From positions 3,038,001 through 3,102,000 of the forward strand of contig AP024889.1 in the NCBI GenBank assembly GCA_024347015.1: a DNA stretch of 64,000 nt. Reading direction: 5' to 3'. The notes beneath the pieces were generated by a model. That model worked only from the letters and a program-made list of their open reading frames with translations. It was not told the DNA's origin and did no database searches. Position 1 is the stretch's first letter, and each line of letters begins with the position of its first letter. This DNA comes from Vibrio pectenicida. GTDB taxonomy: Bacteria; Pseudomonadota; Gammaproteobacteria; Enterobacterales; Vibrionaceae. Below, piece after piece: positions 9,587-17,939 of the stretch. The position numbers and the translations under genes are program-made.

Positions 9587-10201
9587 ATGGTACAACGTCG
9601 CCAGCAAAACACATCACAAAAAAAGTCTTCATCCGGCTTTGTTCGGATCATTAGTGGATTATGGAGAGGGCGCAAATTGCCAGTTCATAATGCAGAAGGG
9701 CTACGCCCGACCACTGACCGAGTAAAAGAAACTCTGTTCAACTGGATAGCCCAGGATATCCCCCAGGCAAAATGCCTAGATTTATATGCAGGCTCAGGCG
9801 CCTTAGGCTTTGAGGCGGCATCACGACAGGCAAAAGAAGTCACCATGATCGAGCTAAACCAAAGCACTTTCGAACAATTAAATAAGAACATCTCATCGCT
9901 AAATGCAACCAACCTTAAAGCCGTACAAAGTGATACTATTCAGTACCTACAACAGCCAGGCATACCACATCATATAGTATTTATTGACCCTCCATTTCAT
10001 AAAAATCTACTTAAACAGACAGTCTGTCTTCTAGAAGATAATGGTTGGCTGGCAAGTGATGCCATGATTTACATTGAAACAGAAAAAGAGCTTATATTAG
10101 AAGGAATTCCAAGCAATTGGCATTTACACCGCGAGAAATATGCGGGGCAAGTAAGCTATCGACTATATACAAGAATACAAGACGAAAAGAGAATGCTATG
10201 A
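9587..10201 (+). CDS. rsmD: 16S rRNA (guanine(966)-N(2))-methyltransferase RsmD
   Basis: RsmD methylates G966 of 16S rRNA during 30S assembly. In 204 residues it shows the conserved start SGLWRGRKLPV...LRPTTDRVKETLFNWI, the SAM-binding stretch CLDLYAGSGALGFEA, and the catalytic FIDPPF motif. Its stop overlaps the start of the following DUF1145 gene (ATGA), so the two are coupled. It is divergent from ftsY, as in E. coli. Confidence 0.97.
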   Translation: MVQRRQQNTSQKKSSSGFVRIISGLWRGRKLPVHNAEGLRPTTDRVKETLFNWIAQDIPQAKCLDLYAGSGALGFEAASRQAKEVTMIELNQSTFEQLNKNISSLNATNLKAVQSDTIQYLQQPGIPHHIVFIDPPFHKNLLKQTVCLLEDNGWLASDAMIYIETEKELILEGIPSNWHLHREKYAGQVSYRLYTRIQDEKRML

Positions 10202-10464
10202 AAGTACTACTACTATTGGCCAAAGCCGCGATTGGCTTTGTATGGTTTATCCTGCTGCTAAACTTTTTTATGCCATTTCCAGGTAAAGCAGCAATTGCCC
10301 TGTATATTTTAACTGCCTTTTTGTTCATGATGCATGGCTTACAATCAGCTATCTTCATAGGCGCATTTGGTGACAAGATTGAAATGACTCGCTGGGAAAA
10401 ATGGTCAATTTTGATATTTGGAATATTCGCTCTGCTAGATATTCGTCGCAAGCACATGATGTAG
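10198..10464 (+). CDS. DUF1145 family small membrane protein
   Basis: The 88-residue protein has two to three hydrophobic segments (residues about 3-23, 28-48 and a C-terminal one), consistent with a small inner-membrane protein of the DUF1145 (YhhL-like) family. I use the ATG at 10198, which overlaps the rsmD stop by ATGA; an upstream in-frame start at 10117 would lie deep within rsmD and lacks family support. The function is unknown. The conserved link to rsmD is known from other gammaproteobacteria. Confidence 0.85.
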   Translation: MKVLLLLAKAAIGFVWFILLLNFFMPFPGKAAIALYILTAFLFMMHGLQSAIFIGAFGDKIEMTRWEKWSILIFGIFALLDIRRKHMM

Positions 10465-10476
10465 ATAAAATTAAAA

Positions 10477-10499
10477 CCGCCGCTTATATAGAGCGGCGG
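10477..10499 (-). terminator. Hairpin between DUF1145 gene and yhgN
   Basis: An 8-bp GC-rich stem (CCGCCGCT with AGCGGCGG) is followed on the minus strand by TTTTAATTTT. It is a good terminator for the yhgN transcript and may also act on the converging rsmD transcript. Confidence 0.8.
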
Positions 10500-10507
10500 A
10501 TTAAATA

Positions 10508-11092
10508 TTAACCGAGGTAACTTTTCACTCCGTTGAGAAACATCTGTGTAGAAATCATCACCAACATTAGTCCCATCAGGCGCTCTATCGCTTTAAGCCC
10601 GCGCTCTCCCAAAATACGGTGGAAAAAACCGTAAAACATAAGAATTAAAAATGTTGCTCCCCAAGCTAGCATCACAGCGGCTGACAACTCTATTAATTTA
10701 TTAGGGTGTTGTGTTGACAAAAGTAGCAAAGCCGCAATAACAGAAGGCCCAGCAATCATAGGAATAGCCATGGGTACAATGAACGGCTCCTCACCAGCAG
10801 CTAACCCTGTAATACTCCCTGCACTTGGAAAAATCATTTTAATCGCAATGATAAATAAAATGATCCCTCCAGAGATACTTAAAGTCTCAGGCTGAACATG
10901 AAGGAAACTCAAAATAGCCTTACCTGCAAACAGGAACAGCATCAGTATAATTAGCGCAAAAAACAGCTCTCGCATCAAAACTTTGCGCCTACGCTTCGGG
11001 TCTAGGTGCTTTAGTATGGATAACACAATAGGAAGATTGCCAAGCGGATCCATAATGAGGAACAACATGGTCGCAGCAGAAAGAATTTCCAT
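10508..11092 (-). CDS. yhgN: MarC family membrane protein YhgN
   Basis: This is a 194-residue integral membrane protein with about six hydrophobic helices and the MarC/YhgN family start (LFLIMDPLGNLPIVLSILKHLDP). A conserved PMAIPMIAGPSVI stretch lies near residue 110. The substrate of the family is not firmly established; annotations as an antibiotic transporter are weakly supported. It is a single gene facing the rsmD operon. Confidence 0.85.
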   Translation of the reverse strand: MEILSAATMLFLIMDPLGNLPIVLSILKHLDPKRRRKVLMRELFFALIILMLFLFAGKAILSFLHVQPETLSISGGIILFIIAIKMIFPSAGSITGLAAGEEPFIVPMAIPMIAGPSVIAALLLLSTQHPNKLIELSAAVMLAWGATFLILMFYGFFHRILGERGLKAIERLMGLMLVMISTQMFLNGVKSYLG

Positions 11093-11286
11093 TAATTAGT
11101 CTCCAAAGGCAAAGTAGTGAAAGCGCACTTATTTAGCCTGAGCACTATATTTATTGCAAGAAAATCACCATAGAATATTGATATTTTCAATACTATTACT
11201 CCACTACAATTTATGGCACTGCCAATATCATTCAACCAAAAACCTGTCAAAAGTAACATCTAGTATTGATAGCTAAATCATTGATT

Positions 11287-11910
11287 TTACGAGATCAAAG
11301 AAGAGACAATTAATGAGTGGGCCAACAGGTAACTGCCAGAGATCAGATAACGGCCATATAGAAAAGAGTGCTTGTAATCGTGTATTGCCAGTAAAACTGC
11401 AGAAAGTGTTAATGTCAGCGTCCCTATAAAACCCATAATACTAGCGATGGTTCCTGCCATTAACCATACCTCTCCTGCTGCCCAATTAAATTGAAACAAA
11501 ACCATCCCCATGATTACAACAGGAAAGATTACACGATCAATTTTTGGTAGCATGAGAAAGAACACAACAATACCAATGGCTAACAACATAGCGGGTAACC
11601 ACCAAACCATTCCACCCGAAAGCATCAGCCAATAAGCAGTACTGTAACAAAGCTGCGCTAAGATAAACGCAGAAAAACACAGTTTTTTCTTTTGCTTATA
11701 AATGTAGAGAACGTCTGCAAGGATAGAAACCCCTATGCCAAGCGTTACCCACCATACAGACACACTATCCACACCGCTCTGAGTCCAGAGTATTAGCGCT
11801 AGCATAAGAAGGGATAATGCTTTAAATACTGCCGCGAGCCTGTACTGACTGCCTTCATTAGCACTAATGCTAATAAACCCTGATAACGCAACTGAAAGCC
11901 AGCTCCACAT
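11287..11910 (-). CDS. YhhN family membrane protein (lysoplasmalogenase-like)
   Basis: The 207-residue protein consists of about eight hydrophobic segments and fits the YhhN/TMEM86 family. Acidic residues typical of that family are seen in ILADVLYIYKQKK and near the C-terminus in LAIHDYKHSFLYGRYLISGSY. Mammalian and some bacterial members hydrolyse lysoplasmalogen, but vibrios are not known to make plasmalogens, so the substrate here is open. Its yhhN homologue in E. coli lies near rsmD, as here. Confidence 0.8.
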   Translation of the reverse strand: MWSWLSVALSGFISISANEGSQYRLAAVFKALSLLMLALILWTQSGVDSVSVWWVTLGIGVSILADVLYIYKQKKKLCFSAFILAQLCYSTAYWLMLSGGMVWWLPAMLLAIGIVVFFLMLPKIDRVIFPVVIMGMVLFQFNWAAGEVWLMAGTIASIMGFIGTLTLTLSAVLLAIHDYKHSFLYGRYLISGSYLLAHSLIVSSLIS

Positions 11911-12590
11911 GCTTCCCCCTATTCTAAACTGAGACGCCAGTTTAGGCAGGAGCGCAAAGATGTCCAGAAATGAAAAGCAAAATTTCGATCTTGATTAGGC
12001 TTAGCTTATACCACTTACGATATACCACTTTGAATCAGAGAGTAGATAACTTAATGTTTTATTAGTTCTACACAATTATCTAACGAAACAAACAAAGCAT
12101 TATGGAATCATTATAAAATCACCAAGAAGGAAATAAATCACATTAAAAATCATATACTTAAAATAAATTACGCTGTATAATTATTAGCCAGAAATGTATT
12201 GGCTAGTATTTTAAAACACTTTTAAAACAAAATAATAAACTATAGTGAAGAAAATCAGACAAAAACCAGTGTAATCATATCATTTACTCAACTCTGACAT
12301 TTAATTGAATATATCACACATAAACCACTATAAACCTAAAAAAACCCAACAATGTAATAATAAAAAATCACATAAAAACATATAGATAAAAACAAAAATC
12401 ATCAAACTGAACAAGATACGAACAGCTTAAAAATAACAACCAAAATCCCTAAAATACGTTTTATATTGTTATTTTTGGCCACATAAACATTAACTTTTGA
12501 GCTTTATGAAAATAAATACTTGATCAAAGTGCAAAAATACTGCTATTCTTAAATGTATAGATTAAAACATCAATTTAAAGGAGCAGGGTT
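11911..12590. other. AT-rich non-coding gap
   Basis: These 680 bases have no supported reading frame on either strand. Composition is strongly AT-rich from about 12050 onward, with many short A tracts. The last 70 bases hold a promoter for the downstream micro-ORF. I see no recognisable sRNA, repeat or attachment site in the remainder. Confidence 0.6.
12520..12549 (+). promoter_or_regulatory. Candidate promoter of the 26-residue membrane peptide
   Basis: TTGATC (12520-12525) and TATTCT (12544-12549) are separated by 18 bases and lie about 40 bases before the micro-ORF. The -35 region overlaps TTGATCAA, which resembles half of an FNR/CRP-type site. Regulation by such a factor is only a guess. 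Confidence 0.45.
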
Positions 12591-12671
12591 ATGATTACTT
12601 CCTCACAAAAACAAGGACTTGTAATGATCGCGGTTGTTGTTGGCCTAATGACGCTGCCGATGATGTACTAA
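12591..12671 (+). CDS. 26-residue single-pass membrane peptide
   Basis: An ATG preceded by an AAGGAGCAGGG ribosome-binding site opens a 26-codon frame whose product has a short polar start (MITSSQKQ), then an unbroken hydrophobic stretch of about 17 residues ending LPMMY. Promoter-like hexamers stand upstream and a perfect hairpin terminator begins 8 bases after the stop, so it is a compact stand-alone transcription unit. Small YnhF-like membrane peptides of this size exist in enterobacteria and vibrios, but I cannot confirm membership. The function is unknown. Confidence 0.7.
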   Translation: MITSSQKQGLVMIAVVVGLMTLPMMY

Positions 12672-12679
12672 ACCATATC

Positions 12680-12722
12680 ATAAAACAAAAAAGGGACGCA
12701 AAGCGTCCCTTTTTTGTTTTAT
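12680..12722. terminator. Perfect bidirectional terminator after the micro-ORF
   Basis: A 20-bp perfect inverted repeat around a three-base AAA loop has GGGACGC/GCGTCCC at its core and A/T runs on both outer sides. It serves the micro-ORF transcript and can also stop the opposing one. Confidence 0.92.
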
Positions 12723-12810
12723 GATAATTTTACAACCAAACATAGGCCATTTATTCAACAGACAACACACTTTTACCATAGGGTGAAAAGTTGCAAATTC
12801 ATGGCTTTAA

Positions 12811-13176
12811 CTATAGATGCTTGGACAAAGTATCCCAGTGGGCATAATAGAAAAATAACGCAGCTAACGTAATCAGTGTCATTAAGGTAATCGCAGCCCT
12901 CCAAATAAAACGACTGCTTCTCGGTGTCAGTTCCTTCTCACATTCATCACACACAACTAGAAAATCTCTACAACTCTCCAGCTTATAATCTTCTTCATGT
13001 ACTATTTTATTACGGATAGTTGCGATATAACGCAATTTTCCAATCACATCATGTGGTAAACGTTCCTCACAACTCGTAACCAACTGGTGCAAACCCTTAC
13101 CTTCAGCGTGATATTGTATGCGAAGCAGCGTTTCAATTTTCCGTGTCCGTGTTACTACTTTCTCGATATCAGACAT
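12811..13176 (-). CDS. DUF4145/HEPN-like protein with a C-terminal membrane anchor
   Basis: The 121-residue product has an all-helical N-terminal part and, at residues 54-61, IRNKIVHE, an Rx4H motif (Arg55, His60) like that of DUF4145 and HEPN domains. A pair of cysteines (VVCDEC, about 76-79) follows, then a single hydrophobic helix at about 92-112 and a short tail. I chose the ATG at 13176 because a GGAGG lies just before it; a longer frame would add six residues. HEPN domains are often RNases, but many DUF4145 proteins are uncharacterised. No partner gene is apparent. Confidence 0.7.
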   Translation of the reverse strand: MSDIEKVVTRTRKIETLLRIQYHAEGKGLHQLVTSCEERLPHDVIGKLRYIATIRNKIVHEEDYKLESCRDFLVVCDECEKELTPRSSRFIWRAAITLMTLITLAALFFYYAHWDTLSKHL

Positions 13177-13475
13177 AACTCCCTCCATCGCCAATAAATT
13201 TAGCGCACAAAATCAGCATCCAACCAACTCAAACGACCAGTAACCACCATTACATATAACCCAACATCTCTTACACAAGCAAATAATCCATATGAATCAA
13301 AGGTTAACCATATCAGGATACGGAAAAAAAAGTTGTCAGCATGTGATATACCTCGAAGAATTCCACATAAACAGATAAAGCAAACCGCTGTCTCATGAAA
13401 GGTACAAACCTAACATCGAATTAGAATTACACTAACCTGATAATTCAAAGGATTAAGCTACAATAGGAAAAGATT
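13177..13475. other. Intergenic region between DUF4145 and DUF2500 genes
   Basis: These 299 bases separate two divergent genes and must hold both promoters. I see no gene, repeat or clear operator in it. Confidence 0.5.
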
Positions 13476-13805
13476 ATGCCACTAATTTTGTTTTGTATCC
13501 TTGCTACAGGCATTATCGCCAGCGGCTGGTTATTTAGTCGGTTCTACATCAAGCATATTCAAGAATACAATGCACCAGAACAAACAGCTCATGTTGTGGT
13601 TATCGACAAGCAAGTATTTTATCCATCAGTACACGATGTCGGACTAGAGGAACAACAATATTGGATATATGTACAGAAAGGGCTCATAGGACCAAGACGT
13701 GAGTTTCAGATTGGAGCCCACTACTTCCACGCCATAAATCCTGGCGATAGGGGCGTACTTACCTACCAAGGTGATAAGTTCCTCCACTTTACTACCAAGC
13801 ATTAG
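13476..13805 (+). CDS. DUF2500 family protein
   Basis: The 109-residue protein has one N-terminal membrane helix (residues 2-22), then a small beta-rich domain. The stretch HVVVIDKQVF followed by YWIYVQKG, and a closing PGDRGVLTYQGDKFLHF, match the DUF2500 (YhhM-like) pattern. It is probably anchored in the inner membrane with the domain outside. The function is unknown. YhhM lies near rsmD and yhhN in E. coli, consistent with this neighbourhood. Confidence 0.85.
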   Translation: MPLILFCILATGIIASGWLFSRFYIKHIQEYNAPEQTAHVVVIDKQVFYPSVHDVGLEEQQYWIYVQKGLIGPRREFQIGAHYFHAINPGDRGVLTYQGDKFLHFTTKH

Positions 13806-13965
13806 CTCATTATTTGACCACCTGTAGCATATTCTTCTTAGCCATTTTCTACTCATACTCAAACCCTATTGTTCAGATTAACCATTTGAGACTTTCAATT
13901 TAGCAATAAAGCAGTGGCCTAAGATATAGCCTAAGTCAGCTTTTAGTCATAGAACTGTATTTCTC

Positions 13966-15186
13966 CTAAGCAGCTACTTCCTTATTTTTTGTCGGCAGCT
14001 GAATAGAGATTAACGTTGCTAAAACAATAAAAACAAACGAAACCCACAAACAAGCCGCCAAGCCTGATATTTGGAATATCCAGCCAGAAAGCACTGTGCC
14101 AATTAACCGACCCATCGCATTGGCCATATAGTAAAAACCAACATCCAAAGACACGCCATCACCTTTGGCATAACTTACTATCAAGTAGGAATGAAGAGAC
14201 GAATTGACGGCAAACACAGCACCAAATATCAACAAACCAACCACTATAACCAGCTCTGGCTGCCAATTCATTTCCACCCCAAACGCAACGCCTGCAGTAA
14301 TCAGTGCCAATAAACTAACCCAAAACAACGCTGAGGTACCATCCGGAGCCTTATGGTGAGCTCGACCGGTAATTTTTGGCGCTAAACCTTGCATGAAACC
14401 ATAGGCGATCACCCAAGTTGCTAAAAAACCACCAACCCATAAGTGATCCCAACCAAATACACTTCCTAAATAAACAGGTAAAGCCACAACAAACCAAACA
14501 TCTCTTGCACCGAATAAAAACATCCGAGCAGCAGATAAAATATTAATCGAACGTGATTTGGAAAAAATTTCATTAAACTTAGGTTTACTCTTCGCCTTAC
14601 CCAAATCACTTTCTAGACCATACAAACTACCCATCAAAACCAGAGCTAAGACACTTGCCATCAAGATCACAGCATATTTAAAGCCAATCAGAGAAAGCAA
14701 CAGGCCACCCATAAAAAAACCAACACCTTTCAAGGCATTTTTAGAGCCAGTCAGAATCGCTACCCACTTATATAACGCACCTTGCTGTTCATCAGGTACC
14801 AACGACTTGATAGAACTCTTTGCGCTCATTTTGTTAAGATCTTTAGCAATGCCAGACAAAGCTTGAGCCAACATAACCCAAGAGATAGTTAGCCAGGCAT
14901 TGGGCACAGCAAGCATACTCAAAGCAATTATCTGCATCGCTAGCCCAAGGTTCATGGTTTTATTTAAACCAAGCCTAGCCCCTAGAAAACCACCAACTAA
15001 ATTAGTTACAACACCAAAAAACTCGTAGAAGAGAAACAAGGAGGCAATTTCTAGTGTGCTATATCCTAAATCGTGGAAATATAGCACCACCAGCATTCTT
15101 AATGCTCCATCTGTAATGGTGAAATTCCAGTAGTTAAACGTCACCAAGATGTACTGACGTACATTCTTGGATAAATTTACAATCAT
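13966..15186 (-). CDS. arsJ: Organoarsenical efflux MFS transporter ArsJ
   Basis: ArsJ exports 1-arseno-3-phosphoglycerate, giving arsenate resistance together with a dedicated GAPDH. The 406-residue protein has about 12 membrane helices and the ArsJ-type N-terminus (VTFNYWNFTITDGALRMLV), plus ALSGIAKDLNKMSAKSSIK near residue 110. It lies 25 bases after a GAPDH gene and third in an arsR-gapdh-arsJ operon. That arrangement, known from experimentally studied arsJ loci, makes the functional call strong even though MFS sequences alone are ambiguous. Confidence 0.93.
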   Translation of the reverse strand: MIVNLSKNVRQYILVTFNYWNFTITDGALRMLVVLYFHDLGYSTLEIASLFLFYEFFGVVTNLVGGFLGARLGLNKTMNLGLAMQIIALSMLAVPNAWLTISWVMLAQALSGIAKDLNKMSAKSSIKSLVPDEQQGALYKWVAILTGSKNALKGVGFFMGGLLLSLIGFKYAVILMASVLALVLMGSLYGLESDLGKAKSKPKFNEIFSKSRSINILSAARMFLFGARDVWFVVALPVYLGSVFGWDHLWVGGFLATWVIAYGFMQGLAPKITGRAHHKAPDGTSALFWVSLLALITAGVAFGVEMNWQPELVIVVGLLIFGAVFAVNSSLHSYLIVSYAKGDGVSLDVGFYYMANAMGRLIGTVLSGWIFQISGLAACLWVSFVFIVLATLISIQLPTKNKEVAA

Positions 15187-15211
15187 AGAAAATGCCTCAT
15201 CTAAGTTTCAT

Positions 15212-16213
15212 TTACACAAGGCCGACTTTGCGCACTAACTCAGCAGTACGAGTCGCATAACCCATTTCGTTATCATACCAAGCATAAATTTTAACCATCC
15301 GCTTACCGACCACCATTGTAGATTGGGCATCAACTATGCTAGAACGCTGATCACCTTTATAATCTATCGACACAAGAGGGCGCTCTTCAAAGCCTAAAAT
15401 ACCGTTCAATTCTCCCTTAGATGCATCTTTTAGTAGGCCATTCACTTCCTCAGGGGTTGTATCACGATTGACCTCAAAGATAATGTCGGTCAATGATGCA
15501 TTCGCAAGTGGAACCCGAACAGCATGACCATTAATTTTACCTTTCAGATCTGGAAATATTTCAATAATAGCCGTAGCACTACCAGTGGTCGTCGGGATTA
15601 GACTCATACCGCAAGCTCTTGCACGCCGTAAGTCTTTATGCGGTGCATCAAGTATCGTCTGGGTATTGGTCAAATCGTGAATAGTGGTAAAGGAGGACCT
15701 CTCTATACCCAACGTCTCATGAATCACTTTTACAATAGGAGCGATGCAATTGGTCGTACATGACGCAGCAGTAACCACTCGGTGTTTTTCTGGATCAAAA
15801 ATGTGATCGTTAACACCAACCACAATGTTGGCAACATCCCCACCCTTTACCGGGGCCGAAACAACAACTCGCTTTACACCTTGGGCTAAATATTTATCGA
15901 GAAAGGAAGCATTGCGATGCTTACCTGTCGCTTCAATAACAACATCACAACCAGACCAATCAATGGCATCGATATCTTCCTCTTGCCTTGATTTAATACT
16001 TTGCCCTTGGACTACAATATGATCATCTTGCGCTTTCACTTCATGATGCCATCGACCTTGTACTGAGTCGAACTCCAATAGATGTGCCAGTGTTTGTGCA
16101 TTACCCGCAATATCATTAATCAGTACAAACTCAATTTCTTTCCAATCAAATGCAGCACGTAAAGCCAAACGTCCAATCCGGCCAAATCCATTAATTCCAA
16201 CCTTAATTGTCAT
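15212..16213 (-). CDS. ArsJ-associated glyceraldehyde-3-phosphate dehydrogenase
   Basis: This GAPDH is expected to use arsenate in place of phosphate, producing the unstable 1-arseno-3-phosphoglycerate that ArsJ exports. The ATG at 16213 follows AAGGA and gives the normal 333-residue length. NAD-binding [14 protein letters not shown] opens the protein; catalytic Cys152 lies in AASCTTNC and His179 in [10 protein letters not shown]. It differs from a housekeeping GAPDH mainly in context: it sits between arsR and arsJ. It could support glycolysis too, but that is less likely. Confidence 0.93.
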   Translation of the reverse strand: MTIKVGINGFGRIGRLALRAAFDWKEIEFVLINDIAGNAQTLAHLLEFDSVQGRWHHEVKAQDDHIVVQGQSIKSRQEEDIDAIDWSGCDVVIEATGKHRNASFLDKYLAQGVKRVVVSAPVKGGDVANIVVGVNDHIFDPEKHRVVTAASCTTNCIAPIVKVIHETLGIERSSFTTIHDLTNTQTILDAPHKDLRRARACGMSLIPTTTGSATAIIEIFPDLKGKINGHAVRVPLANASLTDIIFEVNRDTTPEEVNGLLKDASKGELNGILGFEERPLVSIDYKGDQRSSIVDAQSTMVVGKRMVKIYAWYDNEMGYATRTAELVRKVGLV

Positions 16214-16232
16214 TACTCTATCCTTTTTAATA

Positions 16233-16580
16233 TTACATCCCCTGACAGCAAACCGGTCGCCCAGAAATTGCATTAAGTCTCTCAACATCTTTCTGGTACA
16301 TGTCTGCTAAGCACTGAGAAGCAACCAGATTGTCTATTAACTTTCTCATCCAACCTGGTAGGTCCTTGCTGAATCGATAAAAAACCCATTGCCCTTGACG
16401 AATATCAACTAAAATTCCATTCGAGCGCAATTGAGCAAGATGGCGAGAAATCTTTGGCTGACTTTCCTGAAGAGCCTCTGTCAACTCACCCACCGACAAG
16501 CACTGCTCACGTTCAATTAACAATACACAACGCACTCGAGTTTCATCAGAGAGCAATTTAAAAAATTGATGCGGCAACAT
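16233..16580 (-). CDS. arsR: ArsR family metalloregulator of the arsenic operon
   Basis: ArsR/SmtB repressors leave the operator when As(III) or a metal binds cysteines. The 115-residue protein has the winged helix-turn-helix ([31 protein letters not shown], residues 28-58). The canonical CxC pair in the recognition region of E. coli ArsR is missing. Available cysteines are 18, 27, 90 and a C-terminal pair at 111-112, so this is one of the ArsR variants with a displaced sensing site. It is first in the arsR-gapdh-arsJ operon and presumably autoregulates it. Confidence 0.93.
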   Translation of the reverse strand: MLPHQFFKLLSDETRVRCVLLIEREQCLSVGELTEALQESQPKISRHLAQLRSNGILVDIRQGQWVFYRFSKDLPGWMRKLIDNLVASQCLADMYQKDVERLNAISGRPVCCQGM

Positions 16581-16594
16581 ACAAATATAACCTT

Positions 16595-16612
16595 ATATGA
16601 ATATGCGAATAT
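16595..16612 (-). promoter_or_regulatory. Candidate ArsR operator upstream of arsR
   Basis: An AT-rich block 15-32 bases before the arsR ATG contains two direct copies of GAATAT (16599-16604 and 16607-16612) preceded by TATAT. It resembles the AT-rich, ATTC-containing operators of the ArsR/SmtB family but is not a clean palindrome. Confidence 0.4.
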
Positions 16613-16690
16613 ATTTATTTAAAATCCAACAAAGATCAATCATAGAGTAGCAGTGTCATAAAAAGTTCACGGAATAATATCGTTGGTTCT

Positions 16691-17917
16691 TTAGATGAGG
16701 CGGTGGATGTCTCTACTCCAGCGCTGAGCCTCAGAAATACGAGGCATAACCTCATCAACTGATAAATTAAGTTGCTGACAAGCTTTCTGCATTCCAAGCC
16801 AATCCGCTTTCTCATAACACTCTTCTAGGTTGAGCAAAATCCCATATGGCCCCTGCCGCTCTAATAAGGCTTTTTCTATCGAATGGTTAAGAGGAAGTTG
16901 TCGAACCAACTCTTCCAAAGGAAGATCCAGTAAAGCATCTAATGTTGAGAAAAGACCAATCAGGAATGCTTGTTCTTGAAACTGATTGAACGGGTTATCA
17001 CGAGCCATAAGTTGGCAAAATTGCGCGCGCTGAAGAGATACATTGTAAAGCTCTTTAGGCTTTTGTAATGAAATAAAAGAGGCCACAGCGAGTGAAACAA
17101 AAATACGCAGCTTATCTTCCCCAAGATACACTAAAGCTTGACGAAACGAAGATATTGTCACTTCTAGCCTTTCAGACATTGTATTAACAAAGCGCAGTAA
17201 CTGGTAAGATAAAGCGACATCTTTTGCAACGATTGCTTCAACTTTTTGGAAGTCGACATCTGTTTTACAAACCTCACTCAGTAGCTCCATCGCAATAATC
17301 TGCTCAGGACTGATGTAGCGCTGCTTTATCATCTCAGGTTTACTAAAAAAATAGCCTTGGAAAAAGGTAAAACCTGCAGAGCGAGCGGTTAAAAAATCTT
17401 GCTCAGTCTCAACTCGCTCGGCCAAAAATTTGCGCCTACTGCCACGAGATTTATGCAGCTTAACAAACTCACACGCCACCTCTAAGCCCATTGCCATAAT
17501 GTCAAGTTTGATAATCTGAATAAACGGTAGAAAGCGCTCCCAGTCTTGGCTGTAAACAAAATCATCCAAAGCAATGATATACCCAGCGAGACTAATTTCT
17601 TTAATCGCTTCAAATAATTCATCAGTAGGAGAACACGTTTCCAAAACTTCAATCACAACTTTGTCTCTAGGCAAAGTTAGAGGCAAGCGCCTTAACAAGC
17701 TTTTATGAGGAAAATTAATAAAACTTCGCGATTGAACCAGCGCGGGGTTAACCCCGAGGGACAAAAAATTCTCGACGATTAACCGATACGTCGCTCGGTT
17801 GGACTCAATATGAGCAGGATAAGAGTTCTGTTCACCATCACGAAACAGCAGCTCGTACCCTAAAGTTTGTCTTTTTGCATTAAAAATGGGCTGACGGGCC
17901 ACATAAGTATCACGCAT
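16691..17917 (-). CDS. EAL-HDOD cyclic-di-GMP signalling protein
   Basis: The 408-residue protein joins an N-terminal EAL phosphodiesterase domain (1-200) to a C-terminal HDOD domain (about 205-390), the YuxH/CdgJ architecture. The EAL signature is altered to YELLFRDG, but other active-site elements remain: INFPHKSL, VIEVLET, ALDDFVYS, IKLDIM, AERVETEQD and QGYFFSKP. The metal- and substrate-binding residues therefore seem mostly present and c-di-GMP hydrolysis is possible. V. cholerae CdgJ, of the same layout, affects motility and biofilm. It is a single gene, 22 bases ahead of rhtB's stop. Confidence 0.88.
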   Translation of the reverse strand: MRDTYVARQPIFNAKRQTLGYELLFRDGEQNSYPAHIESNRATYRLIVENFLSLGVNPALVQSRSFINFPHKSLLRRLPLTLPRDKVVIEVLETCSPTDELFEAIKEISLAGYIIALDDFVYSQDWERFLPFIQIIKLDIMAMGLEVACEFVKLHKSRGSRRKFLAERVETEQDFLTARSAGFTFFQGYFFSKPEMIKQRYISPEQIIAMELLSEVCKTDVDFQKVEAIVAKDVALSYQLLRFVNTMSERLEVTISSFRQALVYLGEDKLRIFVSLAVASFISLQKPKELYNVSLQRAQFCQLMARDNPFNQFQEQAFLIGLFSTLDALLDLPLEELVRQLPLNHSIEKALLERQGPYGILLNLEECYEKADWLGMQKACQQLNLSVDEVMPRISEAQRWSRDIHRLI

Positions 17918-17939
17918 TAGCTACTTACCCCAGAGCCAC

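Noticed and set aside
10117..10197. Upstream in-frame extension of the DUF1145 gene
   Set aside because: It would overlap rsmD by over 80 bases. The ATG overlapping the rsmD stop is typical coupling and gives the family length.
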